Assembly: GCF_910591885.1 (NCBI RefSeq) | Contig: NC_063279.1 | Span: 13,454,001 to 13,518,000, forward strand | Origin: Bombus terrestris | Lineage: Eukaryota > Arthropoda > Insecta > Hymenoptera > Apidae | Direction: 5' to 3' | DNA: 64,000 bases | The notes under the pieces: model-generated | The model's input: only the letters and a program-made list of their open reading frames with translations | The model's database searches: none | Told to the model about the DNA's origin: nothing | Program-made: the position numbers and the translations under genes | Part shown: piece by piece, positions 25,701 through 37,678 of the stretch | Layout of the letters: every line of letters begins with the position of its first letter | How positions within the stretch are numbered: the stretch's first letter is position 1

Positions 25701-25918
25701 TTATGTTGCGTAGAATTATGTTGCGTGGAATTATGTTGTGTAGAATTATGTTGTGTAGAATTACTTAATTCAGAATTATTTGGTGCCGAATTATGTTGTA
25801 CAGAATTATTTTGTGGTATTTGTTGTGGAAGTGGCTGCTGGCCAGGTACTTGTTGTTGGCAAAGCATCGCAAGAGAATTATAGTAAGATACCATTCCGAT
25901 ATTACATGTGTCTCCCAT
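10789..25918 (-). CDS. cad: Caudal homeobox transcription factor (whole coding span, three exons)
   Basis: Homeodomain transcription factor of the Caudal/CDX family, which in insects patterns the posterior embryo and the gut and acts in the nucleus. Joining 25918-24451, 11858-11713 and 11004-10789 gives 609 codons plus a TAA stop. All junctions are GT-AG and phases agree (phase 1, then phase 0). Domains in order: N-terminal MVSYYNSLAM, a Caudal signature (residues 9-18); tandem low-complexity repeats (about 53-347); a hexapeptide-like PYEWMKK (474-480); the homeodomain (about 495-554) with WFQNRR carrying Gln50 and Asn51; a short tail ending PGPSHPVI. The Gln/Val intron inside helix 3 (SERQ|VKIW) lies where I recall it in other caudal genes. 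ATG at 25916-25918 is the upstream choice; Met9 is the alternative and fits the family start better. Identity is secure. The odd part is the greatly enlarged N-terminal exon. Confidence 0.95.
11713..11858 (-). CDS. cad: caudal coding exon 2 (homeodomain helices 1-2)
   Basis: Exon of 146 bp after acceptor TTTTTACAG and before donor GTGAGAAAT. It supplies KTRTKDKYRVVYTDHQ through ANLALSERQ, the N-terminal arm and first two helices of the homeodomain, with the Caudal-type HYSRYITIRRKAEL segment. The first two bases complete the Gly codon begun in exon 1, and the exon ends on a complete Gln codon. GC content is well above the surrounding intron, as expected for constrained coding sequence. Confidence 0.95.
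12446..12478. mobile_element. Isolated Tc1-like terminal repeat fragment
   Basis: Read on the minus strand this is caatggctcgctaaagtatt followed by tgaacgcttactg. It resembles the right end of the element at 21600-21720 in the block aaagtatttgaacg. I could not find a matching opposite end nearby, so it is probably a solo remnant. Confidence 0.4.
13721..13771. repeat. Compound AGTA / AGA microsatellite
   Basis: About eight AGTA-type units run straight into about seven AGA units. It lies in caudal intron 1, about 130 bp from the first mariner MITE copy. Confidence 0.92.
13901..14108. mobile_element. Mariner-type MITE, copy 1
   Basis: About 208 bp flanked by TA, with inverted ends ttaggttgtccggaaagtgt and, at the right, the inverse of attaaatcgtccgaaaaatt. 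The interior is non-coding. The right two thirds match a second copy at 56889-57032, sharing stretches such as aataatataaaa and ttccttataaaacgaaagaa. It lies in caudal intron 1. Confidence 0.75.
21600..21720. mobile_element. Short inverted-repeat element (Tc1-like MITE)
   Basis: The left end cagtcgtgtctcattataat is matched by the right end read inward, cagtgtctcatgaaagtatt. The right end continues ttgaacg, which is also found in the isolated end at 12446-12478. Only about 25 bp of each end is similar. It lies in caudal intron 1. Confidence 0.45.
24451..25918 (-). CDS. cad: caudal coding exon 1 (repeat-rich N-terminus and YEWM motif)
   Basis: This exon carries 489 codons plus one base and ends CCTG|GTTAG, a good splice donor; reading past the donor meets TAG after only one more codon. 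It holds the conserved N-terminal MVSYYN block, five NSTQH plus six NSAQH units (residues 53-107), nine GSSH units (133-168), a long His/Gln/Thr-rich stretch with TLPQ, TFSH and TLAHAH units (about 175-347), a Tyr/His/Gln segment, a Ser/Thr/Asn linker, and SPYEWMKKTSYQ just before the donor. The uninterrupted frame across about 900 bp of repeats and the family motifs at both ends argue that the whole exon is coding. The repeat section is also open in other frames because all units are multiples of 3 bp; those frames are by-products. Confidence 0.93.
24880..25396 (-). repeat. cad: Degenerate 6-24 bp repeats with an 84-bp higher-order duplication in caudal exon 1
   Basis: A His/Gln/Thr/Leu-rich stretch made of variants of HTLPQTF, HTLPQTL, AHAHTQTL and QAQ. 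Inside it a 28-residue block beginning SHTLPQTLAHTLPQ and ending TQTLSQGL occurs twice in tandem at about 24910-25077, giving an 84-bp higher-order repeat. The section is less homogeneous than the 12- and 15-bp arrays, so it is probably older. Confidence 0.85.
25415..25522 (-). repeat. cad: 12-bp in-frame tandem repeat (GSSH) in caudal exon 1
   Basis: Nine consecutive 12-bp units encode Gly-Ser-Ser-His. On the plus strand the unit is catgtgaagatc with only one recurring variant, catgcgaagatc. The array adds 36 residues of a His/Ser/Gly tract to the activation region of Caudal. Confidence 0.95.
25598..25762 (-). repeat. cad: 15-bp in-frame tandem repeat in caudal exon 1
   Basis: Eleven consecutive 15-bp units read on the minus strand as five NSTQH followed by six NSAQH. 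Neighbouring units are almost identical at nucleotide level, the switch from Thr to Ala being a single-base change. This indicates recent unit duplication by slippage or unequal exchange rather than old divergence. Confidence 0.95.
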
Positions 25919-26942
25919 TTAATTCGATTATTCTTGTACACCCTCGACAAGAGCACTTTTTTTAGTCAATCCTTATTAATCAGTTGAGCAACGAATTTCG
26001 AAATTCGTATAGACTAGATTTCTTGTATCACAATTACGAGTTCTTTTTTAGTAAATATAGTTTTTCTTAGTAATATAAAACTTAGTCATATAAAACAATT
26101 ATTAAGATTTGTTAAATCTTATGTAACATTAATTTATTAAAAGTTAAATTTATCTTTTTTACTGCGTTATATCGCTAGTTCTTGCCAATAAACATAAATT
26201 AAGCTTTATAGGAACAACTTGTTTTTAAAATTTGTGTCGTAGGTTAGAAACCTTCGTCATTATGTGCCTGTCACGGTTACATCTTATTAAATGAATAAGT
26301 GTGGTTATCAAGCAGTCCGTCTCATAGTGTCAATAATGTTGATGCAAGTGGTCAATCTGGAATTACCAGATTTATATGTCGAAAGAATTATTTCTGTCAC
26401 TGTGACGAGTTCCACAGTGAACAGAAACCAATTCTAAAAATTTGATAGCTTCCTCATTGCGAAAGTTTTGTTAGTTTGACCTAGCTCGAACTTTTTAATT
26501 GTTTAGTTGATCACTTAAACCACGCACCTTTCACATCCAGAAACAATCGAAGTTTTCTCTTCAATTTTCGAAGCAAAGTAGAGATACACAAAGAAAATTT
26601 AAGTCCCGTACTATTGAGTATAAATTCACGACTAGACACACTTCTTTCTAACAATAAACGCGTGCGTGATGTTATAACAACGACGGTTTGCTAGACTGTG
26701 ATCATCAAACTTGCGAAGCTATCAAGAAGTAGAGACGCCCGGGGTGGGAACTTCTCCCCACCACTGGTACCACACAACCAATCAACGCGTTGCGTGGTTA
26801 CCGTTAGCTGTAATGGCGTCGCACGAAAGTTTCGACGGCCAGAGATATCGCTGGCAGATAAAAATTGCTGGAAGGCAGCTCTCACACCCCCGCGAATGTA
26901 AACCAAACGTGAAACACGCGAAATAGACAACATTTTTCGCAC
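25919..26942 (-). promoter_or_regulatory. caudal 5' flank with GC-richer putative promoter patch
   Basis: The sequence upstream of the caudal start is AT-rich to about 26600 and then turns GC-rich and CpG-containing between about 26690 and 26910, an unusual composition for this window. That patch is the best candidate for the caudal promoter or 5' UTR start. I see no decisive TATA box or initiator, and no splice pattern that requires a non-coding first exon. Short open frames across the patch on both strands match nothing recognised. Confidence 0.4.
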
Positions 26943-29900
26943 TTGTCGCCATTTAATAGCACTTGGACGAGGTTATGGAAATTTATCTGAAGGATCTCTG
27001 CATGTTTCCGTGTGATGGTGGGGGACGTTTAATGAAGATCGGTACACACGTGAGAAAGTTCAGTTTCTGGGCTTCATCGAGATTTTATCGTCGGAGGAGA
27101 TGGATTATTTTAGGTTTTCGAATATAGAACGAGTTCGTGTTATATAATTGGTCTTTGGAATCAAAATTCGTCGACACGTTTGTTAAAAATGGAGGATTCA
27201 ATAGCTTTCAGGGTTTCAAAGAGTTGCTATTGAAGTCAAGTTGCTATTGAATGAATACTTAAGTGAAACGTTGCTTTAACTAATAGTTATGTAGAATATA
27301 TGTAGAAGATTATGGGCAACTATAGATACATAGTTGTTTATATATATATTAGTTATATATATATAATATAGCATATACATTTTAGTTCTACTTTTGTCCG
27401 AAACGCTATATAGTTTTGCGAACTTTCCGTTCTATAGTACAATAATATTATTTTAAAGAAAGATAGTGTAGATCAGCGGCGACCACGAAGTCCTCACACA
27501 TGCAAATTGTGATCATATTATTCGGATATGTGTATTTATTTATTTATAATGAATCTCTTCCATTCAGAAAGATTGTTACTTGGTACATATTTGGCACATT
27601 TAGGATATAAATTTCCTGTCATGTCTTGGGAATCTGCGAGAACAATGTATTGTTTAACGAAGGTCTGTGGTAAATAAAATGTTAAGAACCGTTGGTATAC
27701 ATGTTTTATGCGAATTATGGAAATAAATTGTTTCTATTGGCGTACCCATCGTTGTATAGTACCTATAGGTACGTATTACTTTTCATTAAAAGAGTAACAG
27801 GTGATATATATATATATATATAAATAATCGTTTGCAATTCAATTAAATATTTCATATCTGCATAAATATAATTTAATAAAATTGAAATTAAATTGCATAG
27901 ATATGTATAGGTATCGTTTAATATTTACATACGTATAAATCATATTCATTGAATATAAGTGTTTATATATGTACCTATAGATATTTTTCGTAGGAAATGA
28001 AGAGAGAGAAACGCAATGAGAAATTGCATAGCTCATCGCGTTCGTTGCACCAGGCCAGCAAATTCTGATACTTTATTGCGTGGTCGTAACAAAATCATAC
28101 ATAATTAGGAATGTATAACAATTATAAACTGCACTGCGCCGACTTCATAAATCACCCGGCCACGGAAATGATTTAAAGCCAAAAACTTGAACTTGTGTGG
28201 TTTCATAACTGTGATTAAAATCGATGATTATCGTTTATTACGTTTACATAAGGTATAATGTGAGTATTTAAAATGAGAATGAAACGATTGCATGTAATTC
28301 ACGGACAATCCAACTAAATTATATAGGTACTATTTCCAAGCAATAATAATCGAGATATCCCTTGCTTATCAGTACTCTATATTTCTTTCAACTGACTTGG
28401 AAATAGTGTTCTTTACGTTACACGCGTGTATATACACACTCCCCATTGAATTAATCTAAGCTATATACGATTCAACTGTTAGCTACTATTGAAATTTATG
28501 AGCGCAGATCGTATCTTCTTTGGAAATTGATTTAAACCAAATTATAACACTACTATATACTTTTATTAGGTATTGTATATAGAACACACTGACAGCGAGA
28601 GTTCATTGAAGATCTAAATTATTACAAGTGTTTTCTAAATCATCGATGAGTATGAAAAATATCGTACATATCTAACATAGCATTAAATGACAATGAGGAT
28701 ATCAACGTTGATGACGCTAAATATCAAATAATAGAGATTTTAAAGAAGAAATGTTATCATTTACCTATGTATCTATACATATAATGTATTGGTATCGAAG
28801 ATTTTACCGATGGCTTACATTTTTTACAAAGCTGGAATAAATCATTAGGCGGTATTCTTATTTGCATATATTAGGCTTGCTACCAGTTTATCGTGGGATA
28901 ATCCTAAGTCAGAAATCGGAGCAACAATGCGTATATTTAGTAGTATCCATAAATTATCGGCAAAATAAAATACCTATGAAACATGTGTCGATTATATATC
29001 TAAATAGTAAAAAAACTGGCACAAATGCACCGATAGTGATGAGTGTCACAATATTGACTAACAACATGATAATGTAGCCAACGCTTGACAGTCCGTTAAA
29101 GTCCCTTTTTATTGTTCAATTAGATACGCCTCGACTATCGGTACCCGTTCATCATGCTCCCTTTCGACCGTTTATGATGTTTCTTTTTTGTGAATCCGTA
29201 TTTTTTACCATCATCCCTTAATCTTCAGCCTTGTTTCAGCATTGTAGGTACACAAAAATATCTAATTAAAATGAATGCTGAGGATAAGTTTTGTTTTTTC
29301 TTCGTTTATTTTAAATTTCTTACTTCGAAGATTTAAAAACACTGTTTGTCTATAAAAAATTTACTGTGAACCTTTTACACGCTCATAGCGTCCTTTTTTC
29401 TTTGTTACTCACAACTATCTAAAGATAACGCTAAAGATATGTTTTTCATTTAAACTTTCACTAAAACTTAAACTTCCACTGTATAAGTTCTTAAGGAATA
29501 ATCATACACCTGTATCATTATTTAATAATAATGGTTGTGTGATTCTATTTCTTATTGTTCCTTAGATTATTATGTCCCAAATGAGGTTTATGGGATATTA
29601 AACATGTTTTTTTATGGTGAATTACTCGTTAGAATTAATGGATAAATAGATAAGTAGGGTAGTAGGTAAATAGTATCAAATATTCAAAATACTTTGTTAC
29701 ATTCACGCTTCATACATTACTTCGTACATTACTTCACACTTTGTTGTTATTTATCTAAAACTATTACGTATTGCATTTGTTTACTTATTTCTTTTTTTAT
29801 TAACTAATATCTAGCTATCAGAAAAATTGATATTACGCACGAAGTAAGAACAATTAAAAACCTAGTTGGTAATAGATATATCCGTCATTCATTGTAGCGA

Positions 29901-32900
29901 ATAATAATCGGGAAAACCGGAAAATTTCTAATGATCGACTAGTTCATATTTCTATTAGTTCGCGCAACATGACGTCGTGATTTTCTCTTTGTTACATGAT
30001 CGATAGCGTATTAACGCTTCAAAAGATATTTGAAGTTGCCAATGGTCGAAGATGTCCTGTGTCAAGGTATCATTACAAAATCTTGTAAAGAGCATTTCGG
30101 CCTCCTTCGGTCTCCTGCTATTTGCCACATGCTATGGTAAACATTATAATTACACGGTTAGTTTACGACTTTTGAGACGCGAAAATGTTATGACATCGCG
30201 ATAATGGCAAATTACAGGCAAATAAATGTGTTAAAACATCAGAAACATTTTATATTCTCTCTACTTGCGAGTAGTATACGTAGTTAGAAGTAAAAATGTA
30301 TATCGATGCTAAAAAAAAAATTTGTAACATAACACGCGCGAATACAAATTTCAATTGTTATAAAAATAATTCCTACAAAATACGAAGTACCAGGATTTCG
30401 CTTAATCGTAGAATGAGAAGTAAATGTACATATATCTCCTAAAAGATATTCACTTGTGAAAAACAATTAAAAGGTAGCAAGTAAATGCGAATTATTTATA
30501 TCTATATAATACGATACATACAGTTTATATATTATCTTTAATCTTCGAGAAATTTCATAATATTTATTTGAGTTGCAGCTGAGACTAACAAAACTAAAAA
30601 AGTCGTAAATGCTTAATAGGAATATTAAATATTCTTTTCACCGTCGTAAACAGTCGGAAGAAAGTTTGAAGTCACTAAAAAAAGATAAGAAATATTAAAA
30701 ATTTCTAGGCTCGTAAACTGTTTTCCCTAACGGTAATGAGCCTTTAAGGACCATTTGTTGACTCTACCGTATTTTATAATTTTCGCTGTCAGAGGTTGAG
30801 GAAGTGTTTGGTCCAAGAAATAAGTTAGGGCTTAAGGTAATTTAATAGGGATACACAGATGCGAGTCCAAGAAGGACCTTGGAATGTTACCGTTCTGATC
30901 AAAGATAGGATGCAATTGTACACAACATTGCACGGACACACTAAACATGCCTTTTGCCTTCTGTTTTGCATTTTTCGTCGTCTGGCTTTGACCTGACGAT
31001 GCTCTATATTATATTCACCTCTTTAAAAGTTTCGAAACTAACCGTAATAAAATTATTCCGTTTCAATAAATCATAAAATTGTGTCAGCATTGGCATTTCT
31101 AGTGCGTAAATGTTTCTCACGTTTCACTATCTTAATTTGAATGTTTGTGTCTATCCGTAGTTTTAAAGATACAATTACAGAAGTCTAGAGAGAACTTTAT
31201 TTTATTCATTATTTGGAATGTATTGCCGTATACTATGTACATTTAAATATATTTTGCAAATTTTTAGAATCTCCTTTGCCATGAGTATTCCATCCCAATG
31301 TAATTGAACAACTTTTACTTTCTACGACATCTGCGCTTCACAATTTATTTATTTTTTTAACATAAAACCTAAAACTTAAATTTAACTTTAACTTAACTTA
31401 AAATACAGTTAAAATATAGTTTTGACCTTTTACCAAACTGCACATACAATATTTTGTAAATAGACCGACGTTTCGTCCGGAAGGTTGAGAGAGGTAGAAA
31501 CCGAGGGAAATGGAAAATTTATTGTCGCCTATAAAAATGGCACTTCGAGAACAATAAACGTTTGATTTATTATTCGGTTTCCGCGATAAACTTCCCATTT
31601 AGGAACTTTAAATTCTCCACCTTCCAAAAATAAAAGAAATTTGCAAGTATCCCATTAAATGCCAACAATTTATTTAAAATTTTCTTCTTCGTTTAATTTA
31701 TTTTACTAAATTTTTCCATTTGATAGTTGCTATTTTGAAAAAGAATTCCAACAATATTCCTTGATATTTTTTGTCCATATATCTTCTTGCATCTAGTTAC
31801 TAACTATACGCAATTTTACAGTTATCATATTTTGCAATCATATCGTGTTAACGATCAAATCATATTAGCAATCATGTACAGGATGTACGAAAGAAATCTC
31901 GCGCGAAGAAGAGCTGAAACGCATACACGTAAGACGAGATAAGAGATAAACGATTTAAAAAGTGACGGCACCTATCTTTGTGCGGTATTACGCGTACTTA
32001 AATGAGTTTTCAAACCGCTGACATTTGCGTCAATCGTTTCTTTACGCAGATTACGCGTAATCATTGAGAACACAATTGGACAGCGATATTTGCATAACAA
32101 CGTATATAAGTCGCGGTGACTCGACAGTTTTATTGAGAACAAAACATTAATCTTGGAAGTTAAGAGAAGCAGTGCTTACTGCCCATTATGTAGATTTATA
32201 AGACTGAAAGGCAGGATTTGTTAAAAATGCGCTTCATTGGAAAGCAAGAGTATATGAAAATGCCACAAAAAGTATTTGCGAAAGTGTGTTTAGTATAGAA
32301 CGATGTACATATACGTATGAAACGAAGACGAAATAATTTCTTTTCTCATTTATTCCTCTTCCATATTTTTGCACGCGTATGTATAAGGATCACAATTGCA
32401 TGAGCTCGAAAAAAACATTAATTTACGAATATATCTTTCTTTCTTCGCCAAGTTGATTTTAATGATCGGTACCGTAAACATGCTTTTTTCTTTTATAGCG
32501 CTATAAACACTTCTTTGGTGAAAGCGTACACAAGCGCTTACAACTGCCCTCCACATGATGCACTTTATTTATTTCAAGTTTCTCGCCAGTAAATACTTCG
32601 ATAGATTTTAACATCGAATCAAATTATAAAGTATATTATACACAATTTAACAATAAATTTAACTCTAAAATTGTGAAGATTTACAACGATATATGTGTAT
32701 AATTGTTTCTTCACGACTATATTACTTCTATTTAAACGTTAATTGCTTCTGACATGCCGCACTGTGTCCGCCTCCACTTACCTTATTGTCATAATAATCA
32801 AATAATAAATCAAACGAAACATAAAACTATACATTATAATACTAATTTGCGAGATTATAAATTGGCACATAAACTTCGAATGAACGTCATTATCTAGCTT

Positions 32901-33404
32901 ATAAATGATAAACAAGACAATGGATGGATTATTATCATTTCAATTATTATTATTATCCTGTTTAGGAACATAAACAAATAAACTCGTCAGTTAAAATATA
33001 TATTACCCAAAATCGACAGAATCCATAGATAGCGTTTTATTTATATAAATTTATGCGAATGAATCAATATAAACGAATCTACTATCTATATCAATCTACC
33101 TATATAAATTATATATATATTTATATAAACATAAGTTATATTCATATACATACATTATTTATATGTTTTGATGAATATAAAAAGACAAAAGATTGAATTA
33201 ATTACAAACTTAAAAGGAGATCTCCTTGATGACCGAATTAGAAAAGGTGTTAGTAAGTTCGATTGCGTTGGTTATCCCAAATTCCATGCAGAACATTTAG
33301 TTATACTGCAGCCCAGTGGCTGTGAGTCGCAACCACTTGATTATTGCACCTATGGGAAACATGATGGCACATAAGGGCATCGCGACGTCTCGTAACTTTA
33401 CATA
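26943..33404. other. Intergenic sequence, no gene seen
   Basis: AT-rich DNA between the caudal promoter region and the satellite array. It contains a short TA run near 27808 and an AT-poor patch at about 30740-31010. No frame here shows a recognisable domain, and I found no inverted-repeat element I could support. Confidence 0.5.
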
Positions 33405-34745
33405 AAATTAGTACCTAAAAGCCCTTTGTCTTCATGGAGCCCATGAAATAACTGTACTCCTGCGAATATTATACCTAGGCAATCGTTACGTTTATTCGAA
33501 ATAGATTAGTATTATAGAAATCCTAATAGGATAAAGAAAAAGCCATACTTATACAGCTTGCGGAAAGGATTGAAACTGTCATTTAGAAAGAGAAGGAGTA
33601 AGTGTCATAAATATCATTCTCATTTATGATACTTAACTTGTGTGGTTCTTGTAAAAAATGTATTTCTGTATGTTTGTGTGGTTCTTGTATAAAGTATGTT
33701 CCTGTGTAAAATTTGTATCTAACAGCCCTTTGTTTTCCTGGAGCCCATGAAATGATTGTACTCCTGCGAATATTATACCTAGGTAATCGTTGCGTTTATT
33801 CGAAAGAGATTAATATTATAGAAATCCTAAAAGGATAAAGAAAAAGTCATACTTACACAGCTTGTGGAATGAATTGAAACTGTCATTTAGAAAGAGAAGG
33901 AGTAAGTGTCATAAATATCATTCTCATTTATGATACTTAACTTGTGTGGTTCTTGTACAAAGTATGTTCCTGTGTAAAATTTATATCTAACAGCCCTTTG
34001 TCTTCATGGAGCCCATGAAATAACTGTACTCCTGCGAATATTATACCTAGGCAATCGTTACGTCCATTCGAAATAGATTAGTATTATAGAAGTCATCATT
34101 ATACAAATCATTCTCATTTATGATACTTAACTTGTGTGGTACTTGTACAAAGTATTTCTGTATGTTTGTGTGGTTCTTGTACAAAGTATGTTCCTGTGTA
34201 AAATTTGTATCTAACAGCCCTTTGTTTTCATGGAGCCCATGAAATGATTGTACTCCTGCGAATATTATACCTAGGTAATCGTTGCGTTTATTCGAAATAG
34301 ATTAATATTATAGAAATCCTAAAAGGATAAAGAAAAAGTCATACTTACACAGCTTGTGGAATGAATTGATGCTGTCATTTAGAAAGAGAAGGAGTAAATG
34401 TCATAAATATCATTTTCATTTATGATATTTAACTTGTGTGATTTTTGTACAAAGTATTGTTCCGATGTAAAATTTGTACCCAAAAGCCCTTTGTCCTCAT
34501 AGAATCCATTACATGATACTCCCAACAATATTATATATATAATAATATATATATATATAATACACCTGCGCAATCGTCACGTTTAATCGAAATAGATAAT
34601 TATTATAAAAAATGCGATAAATCTAAAAGGATAAAAACAAAAATCGTCCTGATACGAGTTGTAGTACGAATTGAAACCGTCATTTGGAAAGCGAAGAAAT
34701 AAGTATCATTCTCATTTGTGTTAGTTAACTTGTCATTCCTGTGTA
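33405..34745. repeat. Satellite-like tandem array, five units of about 220-300 bp
   Basis: The landmark agccctttgt recurs at 33420, 33724, 33992, 34216 and 34485, giving spacings of 304, 268, 224 and 269 bp. Each unit continues with a (t)ggagcccatgaaat-like block, aatattatacctagg, cgaaatagatta, aaaggataaagaaaaa and ctcatttatgatacttaac. Length differences come mainly from internal loss or extra copies of a ttgtgtggttcttgta segment. The last unit is the most diverged and is invaded by a TA microsatellite (about 34529-34560). I see no coding potential. Confidence 0.88.
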
Positions 34746-36668
34746 AATTATTAATAATATCGTTATCCACCGATACAATGCGGTATATATACTTCTTTCA
34801 AATAGATATCGCAAACTTTTATTATAAACAATACTATATAAGAAAGGTTTAATGCAGATGAACGTGTGAAATCTAAATAGTTGAATAATAGATAGCACGA
34901 AGTTCGAATTTCCATTCCCTAAACGATTATTATATATTTGATATAAACATAAAATGTTACGATCGGTTAATAGGCAAGCAAAGAAATTAACAGAATCTTA
35001 ACATAATTTATGGACGTGATTATCAAGTCAAGTATGCAAACAATACATTGTACAATATAAATTCCTTTTTTTGTATATAATTTATAGCTCATGTAATCGT
35101 TATCTAGTAGACTGATCAATCATATCATTCCAATCATCGATCGAATGAATCAAATAAATCTAAATTATCTTGAAAAATGCATACGATATGCGCCAATATA
35201 CGTATAAATTATCCAAAGTGGAGTATAGTTATAATTTTTAATTTCAAGTGTATTTTTTTCGCAACAACGTAAATTTACATAAAAACACGTAGTCTGGTAG
35301 TGTAATAAACATATTCGTGCGAACGCATCGCTGTAACTTCGAAAATATTAATAAACAAAAAATACCAGACAGCAGGGTACAAAAGATCGTAGTAAAAAAT
35401 ATTGAGAAAAAAAAATGGTAAGCCCCTTCCAAAAAAAAAGAAGAAATTCGTGAAAGCTACCTGACTACGGTAAAAGATAAGGTACGTTTATTTCCAATGG
35501 ACGTTTAGTTCATCACTTTTCCTTCGTGTACCAAAAGGTACACGACGTTTTCAAACCGCATTTAAAGGGCTTTAATTTTATTGCATGGTAATTACGTCGC
35601 AACTGCCGTACCTTCGAGGGACCTTTGTCACTACACGTGTAGTAAGTCCAGAAAATTTTACGACCGAATATGTCTGAGCAAATTATCCTAACTTCATCTT
35701 AGATAAAAAAAAATTGCATTTCGTACTCGGAAGAAACCCAGGCAGCGTCACTCGTCCATTGAAAAGGTATTAAGCTGAAACCAAGGCAGCTAAGTACACA
35801 TTTCGGGAATAAAGAGTGAGCGACTACCGGATAATTTCTTATATGAATTCGTTCAGCATCGAAGTTTCTCCATAGCTTTAATTTACTGCAATCACTCATG
35901 AATTATACGTATTGTGACATAAAGCGAAAAATTCGATATAAGGTTTACTGCACAAGGCATGATACGAAGCTAATTGCGCGTATAATACAATTGGCAAGGG
36001 GACGATGCAACATGAAAAGATTATCTGAAAATGTAGAATACAATTTCGTTTTACGTTTCCGTGTTTCTCACGCACGTAGATTTATTCTAGTTCTTGTCCA
36101 GTTTGCAGCTTGATAAATTTTTCAAATCGATTTCCTCGAAAATGAAGCGTCGGACAAGTAAATTCTATTTTATATTTTCAACTTGTTCTTCATAGAGAAC
36201 CACTGCATTTTTGGTAACGTTAGCGAGTACCAGATAGATGGCCAGGAATAGATTTGACAACAATGTCAAATGAATTTCAGGTGTACAAATAGTACGTTCT
36301 GGTTTACAGCGGTTGATGAGGACCTAGTAAGTTATAGGTACAGGAATTACCTTGCTGCGCGCAAAGTATAATTATGAATAGACAATAAGTGTCGTGCCAT
36401 CTTGAATATCTATTCCATCGTATAAATTAACTTGAGCAATAAATACGTTTCTTGTGAAATACGTTACAGAAATTATTTGAAAACTGTAAAAATACACGTA
36501 TCTCAGTTGCTTGATGAAAGATAGGATATATTTTTATAAAAGAAATGAGATAAATGAGTTGTTTATTAGATAAATGAGATGGATTATGTATGAAACTAAT
36601 AACATGTGCATATGCTCTCTTAAGAAAACGTGTACGAAATTATTATTTCGGTTAAGGTATCCTATATA
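34746..36668. other. Intergenic sequence, no gene seen
   Basis: AT-rich sequence with a small perfect hairpin at about 35524-35543 (cgtgtacc-aaaa-ggtacacg). Nothing coding is recognisable. Confidence 0.5.
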
Positions 36669-36891
36669 CAGTGACCAGCAAAAGTGTAAACACACTCCGC
36701 TGATTTTATGTAAAAGGCGATAATACGACTAATTTTTCAAGTGATCGGTAAAGATTAGGTAACAGTAACTACAAGCTGCATCTGATTAACGAAATGTAAT
36801 AGTTCATTATCATTGACATTAATAATGTACAGAACATTTTACAAAAATGGACATCTCAAAACATGTTTACAGTTTTGCACTTTAATTATCC

Positions 36892-37264
36892 TACGGGACC
36901 CATCAAATTGACGGGTAAACGAAAATACGCATTTTTCATTAAAAAATCGATTTATTCAAATTAAGTCTGAAAGGAACAATATTAGGCTTCACGTTTAAAT
37001 AAATTATTAATAAATAAAACGTCTTTTTTTTAAATTATCACTAAAAAAATAACAATAACATTAACGGGACCCGCCAATTTGACGGATTTCGAACTTCGAA
37101 ATGAAATATCTCAAAAACCATAGCATTAATTTTAGCCATTTTGCATCGTAAATTAATCATTTCATCTACAGAATTTATGCACAAAATTATTTTTTCCTAG
37201 GCTTTCTAATTTTTGAAATCTGTATATAGTATATCTATCTCTACGAGACCCGTTAAATTGACGG
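36892..37264 (+). repeat. Left subterminal repeat blocks A and B of the piggyBac-like element
   Basis: Block A runs from about 36892 to 37066 and block B from about 37064 to 37264. Each is bounded by the near-palindromic motif containing gtcaaattgac. Both blocks recur as inverted copies on the right side of the element, but in the order A' then B'. Confidence 0.8.
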
Positions 37265-37678
37265 CTTAGCTGATTTCGGAAATAAACCTTATATGTTTGC
37301 TTCGTTCGTAAAGTCATTCCTGCAATAATAAATATAACAATGAAAGAAAAGTCTTTACTAAGATGCCTCCAATTCGGCATCTCTCAATCGTGATTGATAT
37401 CGACCTCGACAATGTAATCTAAAGCGGATTGCATGGCCCGAATGTTTATTTTAGTCTTCAACGAAATCGCTTATGTCTATGCCGACGAAATCTCTAAAAC
37501 AAGAAACGTTTCTCAGTAGGATTTCTGCAGTGACAGTGTCAGAACATTTCTCAAAGATAGTGTGCAAAAGTTTTAATTATTGTAGACAGTCTCCGCTTAT
37601 TGTAAGTATTTACAATAGGGTAATTGAATTTGGGCACAGTATTTTTTTATTTTCACCAATCCAGCTTTTCTAGCAATC

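Noticed and set aside
33405..34745. CRISPR-like array
   Set aside because: Units are over 220 bp and similar throughout, with no repeat/spacer pattern, in a eukaryotic genome.
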